Shown: positions 1-6,557 of the stretch, piece by piece
Layout of the letters: each line of letters opens with the position of its first letter
Numbering within the stretch: the stretch's first letter is position 1
Assembly: GCA_023264915.1 (NCBI GenBank)
Contig: JAHFUU010000004.1
Location: 4,385 to 18,587, forward strand
DNA length: 14,203 nt
Direction: 5' to 3'
Source: Microthrixaceae bacterium
GTDB lineage: Bacteria; Actinomycetota; Acidimicrobiia; Acidimicrobiales; Acidimicrobilacustridaceae
Translations under genes and position numbers: made by a program
Notes under the pieces: generated by a model
Seen by the model: only the letters and a program-made list of their open reading frames with translations
Told to the model about the DNA's origin: nothing
Database searches by the model: none

Positions 1-686
1 GGGACCGCCCACGGACCGGTTGGCGTCGACGGCACGACTCGAGCGGCTGCGGTGCTGTATGTGCTTGCATCGCCCGGGCTTGCTCCGCGCAGGGTGCCTT
101 GCAGCTCCGCCCGGCGTCTCAGGATGTAGCTGCGGATCCCGCGGGCGAGCTTGGCGTCCAGCATGCCGAGCTTGACGGAGCCGCCGCCGAGGCCCGCTGT
201 GTCGATTCGAAGCTGGCAGATGTTGAGCAGCTGGGAGAGGAACCGCTGGTTGATGTCGACCTGTTGCACGCGCGCATACGGGAGGACCTTGCGCCGTCGG
301 GCCAGTATCCCCTCGTCGATCACGATCTCCCGAGCACCGACTGTGTAGGTGCGGGCAAACCACGATCCCACGCTGTAGAGGAGCTGAAAGCCCAGCGCCG
401 CCACGAAGATGACGAGGAACACCGATGATTGGGATTGTGAGCCGGATCGAGTCGGTGCACGGTTCGTGGCGAGCAGTTGGGGCAGGAACACCAGCAGTGC
501 CAGGCCGACGCCGGCGAGGTTCAGCGCAAGGGTGAGGGCGCTGGTACGCCTCGGTGGCCCATCGATCTCAGGTGGCGTCTCGTCGGTCGACCCCATGAGG
601 CCTGGCGCCTGCGGGGAGCCGTACGGCGCCTGGCCGTACGGGCTCGGTGGGGGTGGGCCGGGAAGGCCCGGTCCATCAGACGGCAT
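1..686 (-). CDS. PH domain-containing membrane protein, YdbT-like (3' end beyond window)
   Basis: The reading frame is open from ATG at 686 to the left edge, giving 228 visible residues, and continues outside the window. The N-terminus (about residues 1-48) is rich in Gly, Pro and Tyr. Two hydrophobic segments follow (about 50-72 and 86-105), then a bacterial PH (bPH_2) domain with the signature KVLPYARVQQVDI and a second block, LLNICQLRIDTAG. That layout matches YdbT-type proteins, which carry several membrane-anchored PH units, so more PH domains are expected off the edge. The start overlaps the end of the upstream YdbS-like gene by 11 nt, implying one operon and translational coupling; no strong Shine-Dalgarno is visible. 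In Bacillus subtilis ydbS-ydbT belong to the sigma-W envelope-stress regulon and help resist a bacteriocin. Whether that role applies here is unknown. Family assignment is firm and function is open. Confidence 0.8.
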   Translation of the reverse strand, partial: MPSDGPGLPGPPPPSPYGQAPYGSPQAPGLMGSTDETPPEIDGPPRRTSALTLALNLAGVGLALLVFLPQLLATNRAPTRSGSQSQSSVFLVIFVAALGFQLLYSVGSWFARTYTVGAREIVIDEGILARRRKVLPYARVQQVDINQRFLSQLLNICQLRIDTAGLGGGSVKLGMLDAKLARGIRSYILRRRAELQGTLRGASPGDASTYSTAAARVVPSTPTGPWAV

Positions 687-1257
687 CGTCGACACCCGCC
701 CGCGCGAGCAGGGCATGCCGGAGAGACTCGGTCTCCTCAAAGGGGACCCCGGGGACATGGGCGTCAGTTGTGGCAGCGGCGCTCCGCAAGATGAGCGTGG
801 AGATTCCGAGCATCCGCTCGATCGGATCCCGCTTGATGTCGATCTGCTGGACACGGTGGTAGGGGACCACCGAGAGGCGGCGCATGATCACGCCGTGGCT
901 CAGCTCGATGGCGTCCTCGTGGGTTGCCCAGCTCCAGTAGTGCCATGACAGGTACGCAGACACGATCGCGAGGGCCACCAGAGCAAGGACCGCTGTGACC
1001 CCCCCGTAGACGAGCCCGGGGATCTTCTCAGCCACACCGATGATCGCCAACGAGGTACCGACGATGACCCAGAACGCGCTTCGCTCGATCGACCACTTGA
1101 TCCTCACGCGCGGATCCACGCGCCGCTCCGACCCGTCAAGGTCCGAGGGCCGCCCCGACGGTGGCATCGACGGTGGCATCGAAGGTGGGCCCGAGTGTGG
1201 CATCGAAGGTGGCGTCGAGGGTGACATCGAAGGTGGCGTCGAGGGTGGAGCAACCAT
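676..1257 (-). CDS. PH domain-containing membrane protein, YdbS-like
   Basis: This 193-residue protein starts with nine proline/serine tetrapeptides (residues 4-39), followed by a charged stretch. Two transmembrane helices lie at about residues 60-76 and 82-103. A single bPH_2 domain follows, with VVPYHRVQQIDI, then an arginine-containing block (IERMLGISTLILRSAA) and a final helix (about 105-185). This is the YdbS architecture, and the next gene is YdbT-like, the usual partner. I chose ATG 1257 because a TANNNT box (TAGGGT, 1270 to 1265) ends exactly 7 nt before it, which fits a leaderless mRNA. A GTG three codons further upstream (1266) is the alternative, but it sits inside that box. bPH_2 proteins are membrane proteins of poorly defined biochemistry, so the molecular role is not assigned. 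Confidence 0.82.
   Translation of the reverse strand: MVAPPSTPPSMSPSTPPSMPHSGPPSMPPSMPPSGRPSDLDGSERRVDPRVRIKWSIERSAFWVIVGTSLAIIGVAEKIPGLVYGGVTAVLALVALAIVSAYLSWHYWSWATHEDAIELSHGVIMRRLSVVPYHRVQQIDIKRDPIERMLGISTLILRSAAATTDAHVPGVPFEETESLRHALLARAGVDDAV
1141..1248 (-). repeat. 12-nt tandem repeat encoding PPSM-like tetrapeptides
   Basis: Nine consecutive 12-nt units lie inside the 5' end of the YdbS-like gene. On the coding strand they follow CCACCTTCGATG with substitutions, giving the tetrapeptides PPST, PPSM, SPST, PPSM, PHSG, PPSM, PPSM, PPSG and RPSD. The units keep frame and probably form an extended cytoplasmic tail before the first membrane helix. Copy number could vary between strains without a frameshift. 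Confidence 0.85.
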
Positions 1258-1264
1258 CCACGCC

Positions 1265-1270
1265 ACCCTA
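1265..1270 (-). promoter_or_regulatory. -10 box (TAGGGT) of the YdbS-like gene, probably leaderless
   Basis: On the minus strand TAGGGT matches the actinobacterial -10 pattern TANNNT and ends 7 nt before ATG 1257, so transcription would begin at or next to the start codon. No convincing -35 element is seen 16-18 nt upstream. The box is inferred from pattern and spacing alone. Confidence 0.5.
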
Positions 1271-1440
1271 CAGACCGCCGCGACTGCGGTTGGTGACCAG
1301 CAGCAGGCCCTTCAGGTGGGGCTCCTGGCAGCCTTGTCGGTCTGGATCCCGGACGGACGGAAGGGACGTGTCCAGGACGCGCGAACCGCCTTTGTCCAAG
1401 GCTTGGTCGGACCGATTCATCTGAGGGCCTGGCTCGCCGG

Positions 1441-1446
1441 TACGGT
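1441..1446 (+). promoter_or_regulatory. -10 box (TACGGT) of the J-domain gene, probably leaderless
   Basis: TACGGT ends 6 nt before the GTG at 1453, the spacing expected when the transcript starts at the initiation codon. There is no Shine-Dalgarno at a usable distance. No clear -35 hexamer is visible. The interval 1271-1440 between the two divergent promoters holds nothing else that I recognise. Confidence 0.5.
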
Positions 1447-1452
1447 GGCGGA

Positions 1453-2199
1453 GTGATCCTGGCAGAGCTCGAGCTCTACCACTCCCGGCCGATAGCGCCG
1501 ACTCGTCGAGTCGCGCTGGGCGAGATGTTCTTGCCCGTCGATCCTCCACCCGGTCTGGGCGGCATACTCCTCGGCGGGGTCGTTGCGTCGACCATCAGCG
1601 ACATCGATCCTGACCTGGTCGTGGACCTCGGTGACCTCATGACACAGCTCGAGGTGGGTGCGCAGGTTCCCCAACCTCGCCTTCGCTACAGGTTCCAGAC
1701 CGACCGGGTCGGTCTCCAGCGCACGCTCCTCCGGCTGGCCGGTGAGGGCGAGCGGCTTTGGTTCGACTTCGAGGGCGACAGGGCCTCGCCCGAGCAGCTC
1801 GTGTTGGGTGCGGTCTACGCCGCCGGCCAGGTTCACCCCGATGTCCGCGGGTCGGTGATGTCCACACTTCGCCGGGCGATGGGTTGGCAGGGCCCGGTCG
1901 GTCCCGATCTCATCGCATCGCTGGCAGGTTTCACAAGGGGCAAGGCATTGTCGGTCCACACTCTCGAGCACCCTGTCGAGTGGGCGCTTCAGGTCCTGGG
2001 CTTCGACGGGCCTCGTTCCAGAGCGAACGGGCACGGGACCGGTCCCGCCGGGATCGAGGTGCGCCGTCGCTTCCGTGAGCTGGTGATGGATGCCCATCCC
2101 GATCAGGGCGGCGCCAGCGCGGAAGCGGCACGGCGGATCGCGGATCTCGCCGAGGCGCGCCGCATACTGCTCGGACGTCAACGGCCAGCCCGGCTGTAG
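1453..2199 (+). CDS. J-domain-containing protein (C-terminal HPD segment)
   Basis: This 248-residue protein appears soluble: no signal peptide or membrane helix is seen. Residues about 205-242 resemble the core of a DnaJ J-domain. Helix II (VRRRFRELVMDA) leads into the diagnostic HPD tripeptide at H215-P216-D217, a short QGG loop, and a helix III rich in Ala and Arg. The HPD motif is what stimulates the ATPase of Hsp70 (DnaK), so this is probably an Hsp70 co-chaperone of the type with only a J-domain. The first 200 residues, with acidic and Leu-rich stretches, match no family I recognise; no Gly/Phe region or zinc fingers are present, so it is not DnaJ itself. GTG 1453 is chosen because a TANNNT box lies 6 nt upstream. 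The gene converges on rpiA with a 32-nt gap. Confidence 0.75.
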   Translation: MILAELELYHSRPIAPTRRVALGEMFLPVDPPPGLGGILLGGVVASTISDIDPDLVVDLGDLMTQLEVGAQVPQPRLRYRFQTDRVGLQRTLLRLAGEGERLWFDFEGDRASPEQLVLGAVYAAGQVHPDVRGSVMSTLRRAMGWQGPVGPDLIASLAGFTRGKALSVHTLEHPVEWALQVLGFDGPRSRANGHGTGPAGIEVRRRFRELVMDAHPDQGGASAEAARRIADLAEARRILLGRQRPARL

Positions 2200-2204
2200 G
2201 GGTG

Positions 2205-2235
2205 CTGAGGCAACCAAGCCGGCCCGGTGCCTCAG
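2205..2235. terminator. Bidirectional hairpin between the J-domain gene and rpiA
   Basis: CTGAGGCA at 2205-2212 and TGCCTCAG at 2228-2235 are perfect 8-nt inverted repeats around a 15-nt loop; CC/GG just inside can extend the stem with one bulged A. It lies between two convergent genes, the right place for a shared terminator, and it includes the rpiA stop codon (2232-2234). There is no U-tract on either side, so intrinsic termination would be weak. Confidence 0.5.
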
Positions 2236-2921
2236 AGCTCGCTTCTGGTGATCTCGCGCACAGAGCCGTCGCCATGGGCGATCACGACCCGCTCGACCAT
2301 GTCTGCCAGGAACAGCCCGTGCTCGACGATCCCGGGGATCCGGCTCAGCTCACCGGCCAGCAAGGCTGGATCGCTGATCGTGCCGAAGTGGGCATCCATC
2401 AACAGGTTGCCGTTGTCGCTGCGCGCTTCGCGCTCGGTGACCGTGCCTGCGCCGAGCGCCTGCACCCGCCGTGCCACCACGCCCGGTGCGAAGTCGAGCA
2501 CCTCTATGGGTGTACCGAAGGGCCCGAGCGCGTCGACGAGCTTGGTCTCGTCGACCACGACCACGAAGCGGGGAGCCATCTGGGCGATGAGCTTCTCGCG
2601 GGTGTGGGCACCGCCACCTCCCTTGGTGAGGTTCAGCTGGGGGTCGACCTCGTCGGCTCCGTCGATCGCGAGGTCGAGGGCTCCGATCTCATCGGGCGTC
2701 ATCACCTCGAGCCCCATCGATGACGCGAGGTCCTCGGTTCGCATCGAGGTGGCAGTGCAGACGATGCGCAGGTCCCCAGCCGAGCAACGCTCACCGAGCT
2801 CGACGATCGTCCAGTGAACCGTCGACCCGGTTCCCAGGCCGACGCGCATCCCCGACTTCACGTAGCGGGCGGCAGCTCGCCCGGCCGCCTCCTTGGCTGG
2901 AGCCGGCATCTCGGTATCCAT
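2232..2921 (-). CDS. rpiA: Ribose-5-phosphate isomerase A
   Basis: RpiA interconverts ribose-5-phosphate and ribulose-5-phosphate in the non-oxidative pentose phosphate pathway, in the cytoplasm. The 229-residue length is normal for the family. Visible motifs are the phosphate loop GLGTGST (28-34), DGADEVD (87-93), KGGGGAHTREK (100-110) and SDNGNLLMD. D87, D90, K100 and E109 correspond to E. coli D81, D84, K94 and the catalytic base E103, all with the same offset of six. ATG 2921 is preceded by GAGGA about 9 nt upstream; a second ATG four codons in is less likely. The frame stays open far upstream on this strand, but that part lies opposite the MBOAT gene and is not coding. It is divergent from the MBOAT gene with a 105-nt intergenic region. 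Confidence 0.96.
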   Translation of the reverse strand: MDTEMPAPAKEAAGRAAARYVKSGMRVGLGTGSTVHWTIVELGERCSAGDLRIVCTATSMRTEDLASSMGLEVMTPDEIGALDLAIDGADEVDPQLNLTKGGGGAHTREKLIAQMAPRFVVVVDETKLVDALGPFGTPIEVLDFAPGVVARRVQALGAGTVTEREARSDNGNLLMDAHFGTISDPALLAGELSRIPGIVEHGLFLADMVERVVIAHGDGSVREITRSEL

Positions 2922-2956
2922 ACCTGCATCCTCGCGCACGGGACCCGCGTCCGATG

Positions 2957-2987
2957 TTGAAGCGCTGTGTCCGGCGGGCTCTAGGAT
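2957..2987 (+). promoter_or_regulatory. Possible promoter for the MBOAT gene
   Basis: TTGAAG (2957-2962) and TAGGAT (2982-2987, fits TANNNT) lie between divergent rpiA and the MBOAT gene. The 19-nt spacer is longer than the usual 17-18. Transcription from here would give a leader of about 30 nt containing the ribosome binding site AAAGGTGA (3010-3017). Confidence 0.35.
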
Positions 2988-3026
2988 CGGGACCGGTTGG
3001 GTGACGGCCAAAGGTGACCGAGCAGG

Positions 3027-4463
3027 GTGACGTTCAACTCGCTGCAGTACGCGCTCTTCTTGCCGGTGACCTTGCTGGTGTACTGGCTCCTTCCCCAGAG
3101 GGTCGAGGTGGCCGGGCTGCGCGTCCGGCTCAGGCAGCCGTTCCTGCTCGGCGCGTCGTACGTGTTCTACGGCGCAGGCGCTGGGTGGTTCCTCCTGATG
3201 CTCATGTTCACGACCCTGGTCGACTACAACGTGGGTCGCGCGCTCGACCGCTTCCAGGGCCACCGGCGCCGCCAGGCGGTCCTGGTTCTCAGCCTCTCGG
3301 TCAATCTGGGAGTGCTCGGCTTCTTCAAGTACAGCGGGTTCTTCGTCGCCCAGGTGTCGGATCTGTTGGACCGGGTCGGCCTCAACCCGGGAATGCCCGT
3401 GCTCAGGGTCGCCTTGCCGATCGGCATCTCCTTCTACACCTTTCAATCGATCGCGTACGTGGTCGATGTCTATCGCCGGCAGATCCCCGCTTGCCGCAAC
3501 GTCGTGGACTTCGCCACCTTCGTGGCGTTCTTCCCGCAGCTGGTGGCGGGCCCGATCTCGAGGGCGAGGACCCTGCTCCCGCAACTGCAAGCCGAGCGCG
3601 GCCGGCCCGGGGGACCCAAGGTCGTCTCGGGACTGTTGCTGATCCTGGTAGGGCTGTTCAAGAAGGTCGTCATAGCGGACTCGCTCGCGCCGATCGCCAA
3701 CCAGGCCTTCGACGGTCATCCCGAGAGCACGACGGTTGCGCTGGCTGGCATCGTGGCGTTCGCGTTCCAGATCTACGCGGACTTCTCCGGCTACACCGAC
3801 ATCGCTCGTGGTACCGCCCGCCTCTTGAACGTGCAGCTGATCCACAACTTCCGGCAGCCGTACTGGTCCATGAGCGTCACCGAGTTCTGGAGGCGCTGGC
3901 ACATCTCGCTCTCGAACTGGCTCCGCGACTACCTGTACATCCCTCTCGGTGGCAACAGGCGCGGCTCGTGGAGCACCTACCGGAACCTGATGGTGACGAT
4001 GCTGCTCGGCGGGCTCTGGCACGGAGCGGGGTGGCCATTCGTGATCTGGGGCGGTCTTCACGGGCTGTTCCTGTCCGCAGAGCGAGCGCGGCGCCACGGG
4101 GTTCCTCCGACGGATCAGGGCGCGAGACGACCCCGGGACCTTGTGGCTGTGCTCTGGACCTTCGCGCTCGTGTGCTTCGCATGGGTCTTCTTCCGCTCGG
4201 CATCTGTGGCCGACGCGGTCGGGGTTCTGGCGGCTCTGGGCGACGTGCACGGTCAACCGCTGGCGATCGGTGACCTGGTCGTGCTGCTTGCCATGTGTGG
4301 CTGCACGGTCGTGATCGACATCGTGACCGCCCGTGCCTCTCATCCGGTGGATCTGATGAGACGTCGGCCGGTCGTCTCGGGCGTGGCGCTGGGAGTGATC
4401 GTCTGCTCGATCCTCCTGTTCAGCGGGAAGACTCCGGTGCCGTTCATCTACTTCCAGTTCTGA
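3027..4463 (+). CDS. MBOAT-family O-acyltransferase, AlgI-like
   Basis: This is a 478-residue polytopic membrane enzyme of the AlgI/DltB-type MBOAT family. Members take an acyl group from a cytoplasmic donor and pass it across the membrane to O-acylate extracellular polysaccharide or another envelope polymer. The N-terminus MTFNSLQYALFLPV and the early YWLLP are typical of AlgI proteins and fix the GTG start at 3027, which has AAAGGTGA 9 nt upstream. Conserved blocks include LPIGISFYTFQSIAYVVDVYR, FFPQLVAGPISR, ADFSGYTDIARG, EFWRRWHISLSNWLRDY (H292) and GGLWHGAGW, where H332 corresponds to the catalytic histidine of AlgI. Most AlgI-like proteins are encoded beside an SGNH/AlgX/AlgJ-like partner that completes transfer; none is in this window. 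The acceptor polymer is unknown. Confidence 0.92.
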   Translation: MTFNSLQYALFLPVTLLVYWLLPQRVEVAGLRVRLRQPFLLGASYVFYGAGAGWFLLMLMFTTLVDYNVGRALDRFQGHRRRQAVLVLSLSVNLGVLGFFKYSGFFVAQVSDLLDRVGLNPGMPVLRVALPIGISFYTFQSIAYVVDVYRRQIPACRNVVDFATFVAFFPQLVAGPISRARTLLPQLQAERGRPGGPKVVSGLLLILVGLFKKVVIADSLAPIANQAFDGHPESTTVALAGIVAFAFQIYADFSGYTDIARGTARLLNVQLIHNFRQPYWSMSVTEFWRRWHISLSNWLRDYLYIPLGGNRRGSWSTYRNLMVTMLLGGLWHGAGWPFVIWGGLHGLFLSAERARRHGVPPTDQGARRPRDLVAVLWTFALVCFAWVFFRSASVADAVGVLAALGDVHGQPLAIGDLVVLLAMCGCTVVIDIVTARASHPVDLMRRRPVVSGVALGVIVCSILLFSGKTPVPFIYFQF

Positions 4464-4678
4464 AAGGGCTGACCAGTCGATGCCGTGAACCCGTGCAAGG
4501 CACCAGGCCGTGCTGGTTTGGCTCTTGTCGCCAGCTCGGATCGGGTGCCGCGCCACAGTCGAGACTTGTCGCCGCTGTCCCCCGCGATGCTCGGCGCCCG
4601 AACCTTCCGTTCTGGCTGTTGTACGCTCACCCCGCTCTGTCCTACGGCGAACCAGAGCCGAACAACAGGAGACCGGAC

Positions 4679-6487
4679 ATGACAGAGATAGTCGTTCGAT
4701 TCCGGGGCGGCGAGCATCGTTTCACCCCAGAACAGGCACCAGTCACCATCGGCAGGTCTCCCACCTGTTCGGTCGTGGCCGACGCTCAGGCCGTTTCCGG
4801 CACGCACGCGCAGCTCACCTTCGAGAGCGACCAGTGGGTCTACCGCGATCAGAGCACCAACGGCACCTACGTGAACGACGTGCCGGTCAACGCGTTCAGC
4901 ATCACTGCGCCGGTCACAGCGGTCCTCGGCAACTACGAGGACGGCGAGGTGATCGAGCTCGTTCCAGGCCTGGCCCAGCCAAACGCTCCAGCCCCACCGA
5001 TGGGTGCCCCACCGATGGGTGCCCCACCGATGGCTCCACCGACGGGCCCACCGATGGGTGCCCCACCGATGGCGCCACCGACGGGCCCACCGATGGGTGC
5101 CCCACCGATGGCTCCACCGACGGGCCCACCGATGGGTGCCCCACCGATGGGTGGCGCGCCGATGTCCTCGATCCACTCGACCACCCAGATGATGCCCAAG
5201 GAGATCGGGGGCGGACCATCGACGGCACCGCCTGGCCAGACCGCTGGGCAGGACATCCGCATCCAGTACCTCGGCGAGGAGTACATCGCTCATCCCGGGC
5301 AGACGGTGAGGTTCGGGCGTGACCCCTCGAACGAGATCCAGCTCGACAACCCGACGGTGTCCCGGCACCATGCACAGCTCACCTATGGCCCCAAGGGGTG
5401 GCGGCTCGATGACACCAACTCCTCGCGGGGACTGACGGCTGACGGGCAGCAGACCCACCAGGTCGAGCTGCGCGGAACCACCGAGGTGTGGCTCGGGCCC
5501 GAAGAGGCGGGCGTGCGTGTCGTGTTCGTGGCCCCGGGTGTGTCCAAGAAGAAGGCCGGTGGGCTCAGCCCGGTCGCGGTCGTGGTTCCTGTGGTAGCAG
5601 TGCTGCTGATAGCGCTGGTCGCCATAGCGTTCGTTGCGCGCTCCAGATCCGGTGAGCCGACGACACCGACGACCGGTGTCCCCACCGCCGACCTGATCGC
5701 CCTGAAGAAGGGGACCGTACGGGTCGAGGTCAAGCTCCGGTTGAGCGGTGACATCAAGGACAGGGTCGAGCGGGAGAAGCGCGCCCAGGGTCAGCCACTC
5801 GACGCGCCCGAGCTGTGGGGGAGCGGCACGATCATCTCACCGGACGGTCTCGTGCTCACCAACGCTCACGTCGCCACGCCCGACAAGGTCTCCGAAGCAG
5901 GAACCAAGCTCCCGCCCGCGCAGTCGATAAAGGTCGTTCGCAACCGCGAGGGCAGCGACGAGCAGCTGACCGATACCGAGGACGCCGAGCTGGTGGTGGC
6001 CGACCCGAAGGTCGACCTGGCCATCATCAAGATCCAGGGTGCCTCGAACCTTCCCTACGTGCCAATCGGTGCCGACTCGTCGGTCAAGGCGGGTGAGGAC
6101 GTGCTCATCCTTGGCTTCCCCGGGACAGCCGACACCAAGGCCGTGACCGTCACGGCTGGAAAGGTGTCCAGCTTCATCCCTGACAAGAAGCTCGGCGTGG
6201 ACCGCGCCTGGATCAACACCGACGCGAAGTTCGAGCAGGGCAACTCAGGCGGGCTCGCTGCCAACAAGGAGGGGAAGATAATCGGGATTCCGACAGGCAC
6301 CTGCTACGAGTCGGTCATGAAGGGCGAGTCCGGCGGCCCGATAGCCCAGCAGAACCGCATTCGGACGATCGACCTCGCCCAGGACCTGATCAACGCAGCC
6401 AAGGGTGACCCGGACAGCTACGAAACGAAGACCCCCGATGAGGACGTCTGCGCGACGGGCAAGACCACGACCACGAGGTCTCGTTGA
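4679..6487 (+). CDS. Double-FHA, membrane-anchored trypsin-like serine protease
   Basis: The 602-residue protein has five parts. FHA domain 1 spans about 1-97 (G25-R26, S40 and H43, N61-G62-T63). A Pro/Met/Gly linker spans about 100-165 and carries a 13-residue tandem repeat. FHA domain 2 spans about 190-285 (G213-R214, S228-R229-x-H231). One transmembrane helix lies at about 298-322. The extracytoplasmic S1 protease spans about 335-580, with a triad of H397 (LTNAHV), D446 (VDLAII) and S523 (QGNSGG), closest to HtrA/DegP catalytic cores but without a PDZ domain. The FHA domains face the cytoplasm and should bind phosphothreonine proteins, so Ser/Thr kinase signalling may be linked to envelope proteolysis; this is inference. 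ATG 4679 has AGGAGA 6 nt upstream. The 215 nt before it hold no clear promoter. The next gene follows after 70 nt on the same strand. Confidence 0.9.
   Translation: MTEIVVRFRGGEHRFTPEQAPVTIGRSPTCSVVADAQAVSGTHAQLTFESDQWVYRDQSTNGTYVNDVPVNAFSITAPVTAVLGNYEDGEVIELVPGLAQPNAPAPPMGAPPMGAPPMAPPTGPPMGAPPMAPPTGPPMGAPPMAPPTGPPMGAPPMGGAPMSSIHSTTQMMPKEIGGGPSTAPPGQTAGQDIRIQYLGEEYIAHPGQTVRFGRDPSNEIQLDNPTVSRHHAQLTYGPKGWRLDDTNSSRGLTADGQQTHQVELRGTTEVWLGPEEAGVRVVFVAPGVSKKKAGGLSPVAVVVPVVAVLLIALVAIAFVARSRSGEPTTPTTGVPTADLIALKKGTVRVEVKLRLSGDIKDRVEREKRAQGQPLDAPELWGSGTIISPDGLVLTNAHVATPDKVSEAGTKLPPAQSIKVVRNREGSDEQLTDTEDAELVVADPKVDLAIIKIQGASNLPYVPIGADSSVKAGEDVLILGFPGTADTKAVTVTAGKVSSFIPDKKLGVDRAWINTDAKFEQGNSGGLAANKEGKIIGIPTGTCYESVMKGESGGPIAQQNRIRTIDLAQDLINAAKGDPDSYETKTPDEDVCATGKTTTTRSR
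5018..5134 (+). repeat. 39-nt tandem repeat, three copies, in the FHA-protease linker
   Basis: Copies lie at 5018-5056, 5057-5095 and 5096-5134 and differ by a single base. Each encodes GAPPMAPPTGPPM. Related shorter PPMGA units flank them, so the low-complexity linker covers about 4990-5165. Near identity suggests recent duplication. The unit length is a multiple of three, so copy-number change would alter only the spacing between the two FHA domains. Confidence 0.9.
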
Positions 6488-6557
6488 CCGGTCTGCCGTC
6501 GGACTCCCGGCACTCGGGCCAGGGCACTGTGGCCTCCCGTCGAGGGCGGGCAGGACG

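Noticed and set aside
3014..4273. 419-codon plus-strand frame overlapping the MBOAT gene
   Set aside because: The translation is Arg/Pro/Ala-rich with no domain, a shadow produced by high GC at third positions of the true gene.
2922..4556. Long minus-strand open frame extending rpiA by more than 500 codons upstream
   Set aside because: It lies opposite the MBOAT gene, whose motifs are unmistakable. Its translation is low-complexity His/Arg/Glu-rich sequence, and RpiA length and motifs fit the start at 2921.
6323..6340. Second serine-protease-like motif GESGGP (549-554) in the FHA protease
   Set aside because: The HtrA-type core places the nucleophile at GNSGG (S523) with correct spacing from H397 and D446; the second motif falls where HtrA proteins have the substrate-pocket loop.
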